DNA of 47,420 nucleotides, taken from NCBI GenBank assembly GCA_025351785.1, contig JANXVF010000129.1, positions 1 through 47,420 of the forward strand. The letters run 5' to 3'. Every line of letters starts with the position of its first letter. Positions within the stretch are counted from its first letter, which is position 1. The stretch comes from Flavobacterium sp. (lineage in GTDB: Bacteria; Bacteroidota; Bacteroidia; Flavobacteriales; Flavobacteriaceae). Shown here piece by piece: positions 44,925 to 47,420 of the stretch. The translations under genes were made by a program, and so were the position numbers. The notes beneath the pieces were generated by a model that saw only the letters and a list, made by a program, of their open reading frames with translations, was not told the origin of the DNA and searched no databases.

Positions 44925-45818
44925 ATGAAAATAGATTCCACTGTAGAGGACAAAAGAAAATCTTTTTTTTTGGCCATATTAATATATTCAGCACTATTAA
45001 TTCTGTTATTTTTTATAAGATTTTGGCCACCATCAAATCTTGCTGAGTTAACTGGAGGTGGCGGAGGTGGCGGAATGAGTGTAAACTTCGGAGATTCTGA
45101 CTTGGGTTCTGGTCAAGATTTTAAAAGTAAAGAATTGGAAGTAAAACAACCAACAAAAACAGTTGCTCCAACTGCTACACCTGATGAAAATATTATTACT
45201 CAAGATAATAATAGTGAAACAGATGTTGCTATTGCTAAAACAGAGATAAAAAAGAAAACAAATATTGTAATAAAAAAAGAATCAAAACCAGTAGAAATAG
45301 TAAAACCTATTATAAGAAAAACCGATGATGCTCTTGCAAATATATTACATGGAAATAAAAAAGGAGGAGATGGTAATAGTAATTCTACTGGAAATCAAGG
45401 GCGGTCAAATGGAGATTTAAATTCAAACGGTTACTCTGGTTCTGGTGGTTCTGGGGGCGGTAGTGGTGGTGGCATAGGAACTGGGATAGGCACTGGATCT
45501 GGAAGTGGTTCAGGTAGTGGAAATGGAAATGGAAAAGGTAATGGATCTGGTTATTCTCTTGGAAACAGAAAAGCATTAAGTACACCACAGCCAATATATA
45601 ATTGTAATGAAGAGGGAATTGTTGTTGTGAAAATTACTGTAGATAAAACCGGAAAAGTAATAGAAGCAAAATCAGGTTTTAGAGGAACTACTAATACTGC
45701 AAGTTGTCTGGCATCTCAAGCAAAAATAGCTGCCCTTAATACTAAATGGGAATCTAGCCCAGATGGAAATGAAAAACAAGTAGGGAGTATAACTTATATT
45801 TTCAAAATTAAAAATTAA
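44925..45818 (+). CDS. TonB-like energy transducer protein
   Basis: 297 aa. One N-terminal membrane helix (residues ~15-35, FLAILIYSALLILLFFIRFW), a periplasmic linker with Lys/Thr/Pro-rich and then Gly/Ser/Asn-rich low-complexity DNA (residues ~155-210, GSGSGSGSGNGNGKGNGSG) and a C-terminal TonB/TolA-like domain with EEGIVVVKITVDKTGKVIEA, whose last strand is ITYIFKIKN. It probably works with an ExbB/ExbD complex such as that encoded at 22.9-24.0 kb. Follows the dehydrogenase gene by 57 bp. Confidence 0.8.
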   Translation: MKIDSTVEDKRKSFFLAILIYSALLILLFFIRFWPPSNLAELTGGGGGGGMSVNFGDSDLGSGQDFKSKELEVKQPTKTVAPTATPDENIITQDNNSETDVAIAKTEIKKKTNIVIKKESKPVEIVKPIIRKTDDALANILHGNKKGGDGNSNSTGNQGRSNGDLNSNGYSGSGGSGGGSGGGIGTGIGTGSGSGSGSGNGNGKGNGSGYSLGNRKALSTPQPIYNCNEEGIVVVKITVDKTGKVIEAKSGFRGTTNTASCLASQAKIAALNTKWESSPDGNEKQVGSITYIFKIKN

Positions 45819-45861
45819 TTTTATTTTCAAAACTTAAAAGTAATCACTCAAAATTATTATT

Positions 45862-46920
45862 TTACATCTGATAAACAATAGCGTTTACATTCATACCTGC
45901 ACCAACTGATGCAAACATTATGACATCACCTTTATTTATATGGTGATTCTCTATTTTCCCTTTTGTTAGTAAGTCAAATAGTGTTGGAATAGTTGCAACA
46001 CTAGAATTACCTAAAGTATGAATACTCATCGGCATAATGTCCTTCGGAACTTCGAGTCCGTACAATTTGTAAAATCTATTTATTATGGCTTCATCCATCT
46101 TTTCATTAGCCTGATGAATAAGAATTTTTTTAATTTGGGTAATTTTAATGTCACTTTTATCTAGACATACTTTCATTGCATTTGGTACATTTAAGAGAGC
46201 GAATTCATAAATCTTCCTACCATACATTTTAATATATCTTACATCTGCATCAAGCTTTTTATTAAAGGAATTTCCAAAAAATAAATAATGAGCATCCTCA
46301 AAAGTAAAAGACGCTGACTCATTTGATAAAATACCTCCAGCCTCTTCTGTAGCTTCAAGAATAGTTGCTCCAGCACCATCAGAATAAATCATTGAATCTC
46401 TATCATGAATATCTAAGACTCTGGATAAAGTCTCTGCACCAATTATCAGACATTTTTTAGCCATACCAGCTTTTATAAACGCTGTAGCTTGTATTAGTCC
46501 TTCAACCCAACCTGGACATCCAAAAAGCATATCATAAGCTACACATTTTTGATTTTTAATTTTCAAATTATGTTTTACTCTAGATGCAAGACTTGGTAAT
46601 AAATCAGTTTGAATTGTTCCCTTTTTTACATTTCCAAAATTATGCGCAAAAATAATATAATCAAGTGTTTCAGGATCTCCCTGAAATGACTTAATAGCTT
46701 CTCTTGCAGCAATCGTAGCAATATCAGACGTCAAAAATTCGTCATCAGCATACCTTCTTTCTTCAATTCCAGTTATACTTTTAAACTTATCTATAATAAC
46801 TTCATTGCTTAGATTCAAAACAGTACCATCATCGTTTAAAAATACATGATTTAAGAAAAAAGAATTAGAAATTTCTTTTGTTGGAATATAACTTCCTGTA
46901 CCTGTAATTTTTATATTCAT
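45862..46920 (-). CDS. 3-oxoacyl-ACP synthase III family protein
   Basis: 352 aa, FabH-like thiolase-fold condensing enzyme. Start NIKITGTGSYIPTKEISN; the catalytic triad is Cys in MLFGCPGWVEGL (near residue 130), His in ILIHQANEKMDEA and Asn in HTLGNSSVATIP. C-terminal FASVGAGMNVNAIVYQ is family-typical. Unlike housekeeping FabH (~330 aa) it is longer and starts with a divergent N-terminus, so it may serve a special lipid or polyene product rather than general fatty-acid initiation. Confidence 0.88.
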   Translation of the reverse strand: MNIKITGTGSYIPTKEISNSFFLNHVFLNDDGTVLNLSNEVIIDKFKSITGIEERRYADDEFLTSDIATIAAREAIKSFQGDPETLDYIIFAHNFGNVKKGTIQTDLLPSLASRVKHNLKIKNQKCVAYDMLFGCPGWVEGLIQATAFIKAGMAKKCLIIGAETLSRVLDIHDRDSMIYSDGAGATILEATEEAGGILSNESASFTFEDAHYLFFGNSFNKKLDADVRYIKMYGRKIYEFALLNVPNAMKVCLDKSDIKITQIKKILIHQANEKMDEAIINRFYKLYGLEVPKDIMPMSIHTLGNSSVATIPTLFDLLTKGKIENHHINKGDVIMFASVGAGMNVNAIVYQM

Positions 46921-47325
46921 TATTATTTTAATATAAATTTTAGCTAAAATAGTAATAATAAATAATATTTATATAATAATTATTCTATGCTTGCATAATA
47001 TCATCGATTTGTCAAAAAAAATCATTTTTTTTAAATAAAACTTATATATCATCCAAAAATATTGCATTAAACTGTTATCTATATATTTTTAAATTTAAAC
47101 TTTTATTATAATAAATAAGTTTTTTCTAATGTAGTTTTAATCTATTTTAGTTAACACATTTATTTAACAAAACTAATTTATTACCAAAACTATCAGGATT
47201 AATTATTTTTTTATCCTAATTTTTTTTAAATATTGATAAAACAAATAATTCCCATTTATTAAAAAGGTGAACTTACAAAACGCGTTACCAAGTTAGGTTT
47301 GCCAGCACGTTTTACAATAAGAAAA
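46921..47325. other. Gene-less AT-rich 405-bp stretch
   Basis: Between the ketoacyl synthase start and the rRNA terminator. Very AT-rich with short dyads (ATGCttGCAT at 46987-46996); no ORF and no exact TAnnTTTG box for the synthase gene was found. Confidence 0.5.
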
Positions 47326-47354
47326 GAAGCCCAACCTTTATAGGGTTGGGCTTC
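47326..47354 (-). terminator. rRNA operon terminator
   Basis: Perfect 11-bp stem GAAGCCCAACC/GGTTGGGCTTC with a 7-nt loop, 10 bp after the 3' end of the 5S gene and followed by TTTTC on the minus strand. Confidence 0.85.
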
Positions 47355-47364
47355 AATAAAAAAA

Positions 47365-47420
47365 GGCGGTGACATACTCTCCCACAAAATTGCAGTACCA
47401 TCTGCGCAGTCGGACTTAAC
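47365..47420 (-). rRNA. rrf: 5S rRNA, 3' half (cut by the window edge)
   Basis: The minus strand reads ...GATGGTACTGCAATTTTGTG, then GGAGAGTATGTCACCGCC, the typical 3' half of bacterial 5S rRNA (loop E/helix IV with GGGAGAGTA and the closing helix I strand). About half of the ~110-nt gene is inside the window. The rest of the rRNA operon would lie to the right. Confidence 0.92.

Noticed and set aside
45385..45594. A His/Gln-rich ORF opposite the TonB-like gene
   Set aside because: It is the antisense reading of the Gly/Ser/Asn-rich repeat of the TonB-like gene.
1..47420. CRISPR array or prophage
   Set aside because: No regularly spaced short repeats and no phage structural, integrase or lysis genes were seen on either strand.

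Overview
The window looks like a chromosomal segment of a low-GC member of the Bacteroidota, most likely a Flavobacterium-like Flavobacteriia. The reasons are very AT-rich DNA, several promoter boxes of the Bacteroidota form TAnnTTTG, weak Shine-Dalgarno signals, a huge secreted protein with a gliding-motility/type IX secretion C-terminal domain, and topoisomerase IV, GbsR-like and peptidase T genes in flavobacterial style. This lineage call is inference from content; no search was run.

Layout. 1-1,033: two small genes (a serine beta-lactamase-like hydrolase cut by the left edge and a small membrane-anchored protein) separated by an attC-like imperfect palindrome. 1.2-17.2 kb: housekeeping block with parE-parC, an alpha/beta hydrolase lipoprotein, pepT, pyrD, HMG-CoA lyase, guaB, a GbsR/MarR regulator with a perfect operator palindrome, a DUF2071 protein, a UbiA-like membrane protein and gcvP. 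17.2-21.5 kb: an accessory island with a MITE-like element, a HepT/MntA toxin-antitoxin pair, a row of single-gene cassettes separated by attC-like sites (NTF2-like lipoprotein, a gene broken by an in-frame TGA, a DUF1905 protein), and a GIY-YIG nuclease gene between an intact tRNA-Val(TAC) gene and a degenerate copy of the same tRNA and terminator. 21.5-27 kb: folC, exbB-exbD, a methyltransferase, a glycosyltransferase and mlaE-mlaF. 27-36.3 kb (minus strand): the 1,278-residue type IX-secreted adhesin-like protein, mannose-1-phosphate guanylyltransferase, SprT-like, SDR, LysE-like, ATP-grasp, NRDE/TANGO2 and DinB proteins. 36.3-39.5 kb: two small operons (YHS-DoxX; DM13-outer-membrane protein) next to a Crp/Fnr regulator. 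39.5-46.9 kb: acyl-CoA dehydrogenase, anmK, a polysaccharide deacetylase lipoprotein, a small repeat protein, DUF1003, a Glu/Leu dehydrogenase, a Gly-rich TonB-like protein and a ketoacyl-ACP synthase III. 47.3-47.4 kb: terminator and 3' end of a 5S rRNA gene, so an rRNA operon enters from the right on the minus strand.

Most notable signals: (1) two integron-like cassette arrays in which each cassette carries a matching pair of end boxes (GTTGGCAGAC before the start, GTCTGCCAAC after the stop) and long hairpin arms, with no integrase in view; (2) a 16-bp TGT-N10-ACA operator found in front of the YHS and DM13 operons at exactly the same 21-bp distance from the -7 box, beside a Crp/Fnr gene, which defines a predicted local regulon; (3) a nuclease gene nested in a duplicated tRNA 3' end interrupted by two related palindromes; (4) a nonsense mutation that splits one cassette gene into two ORFs.
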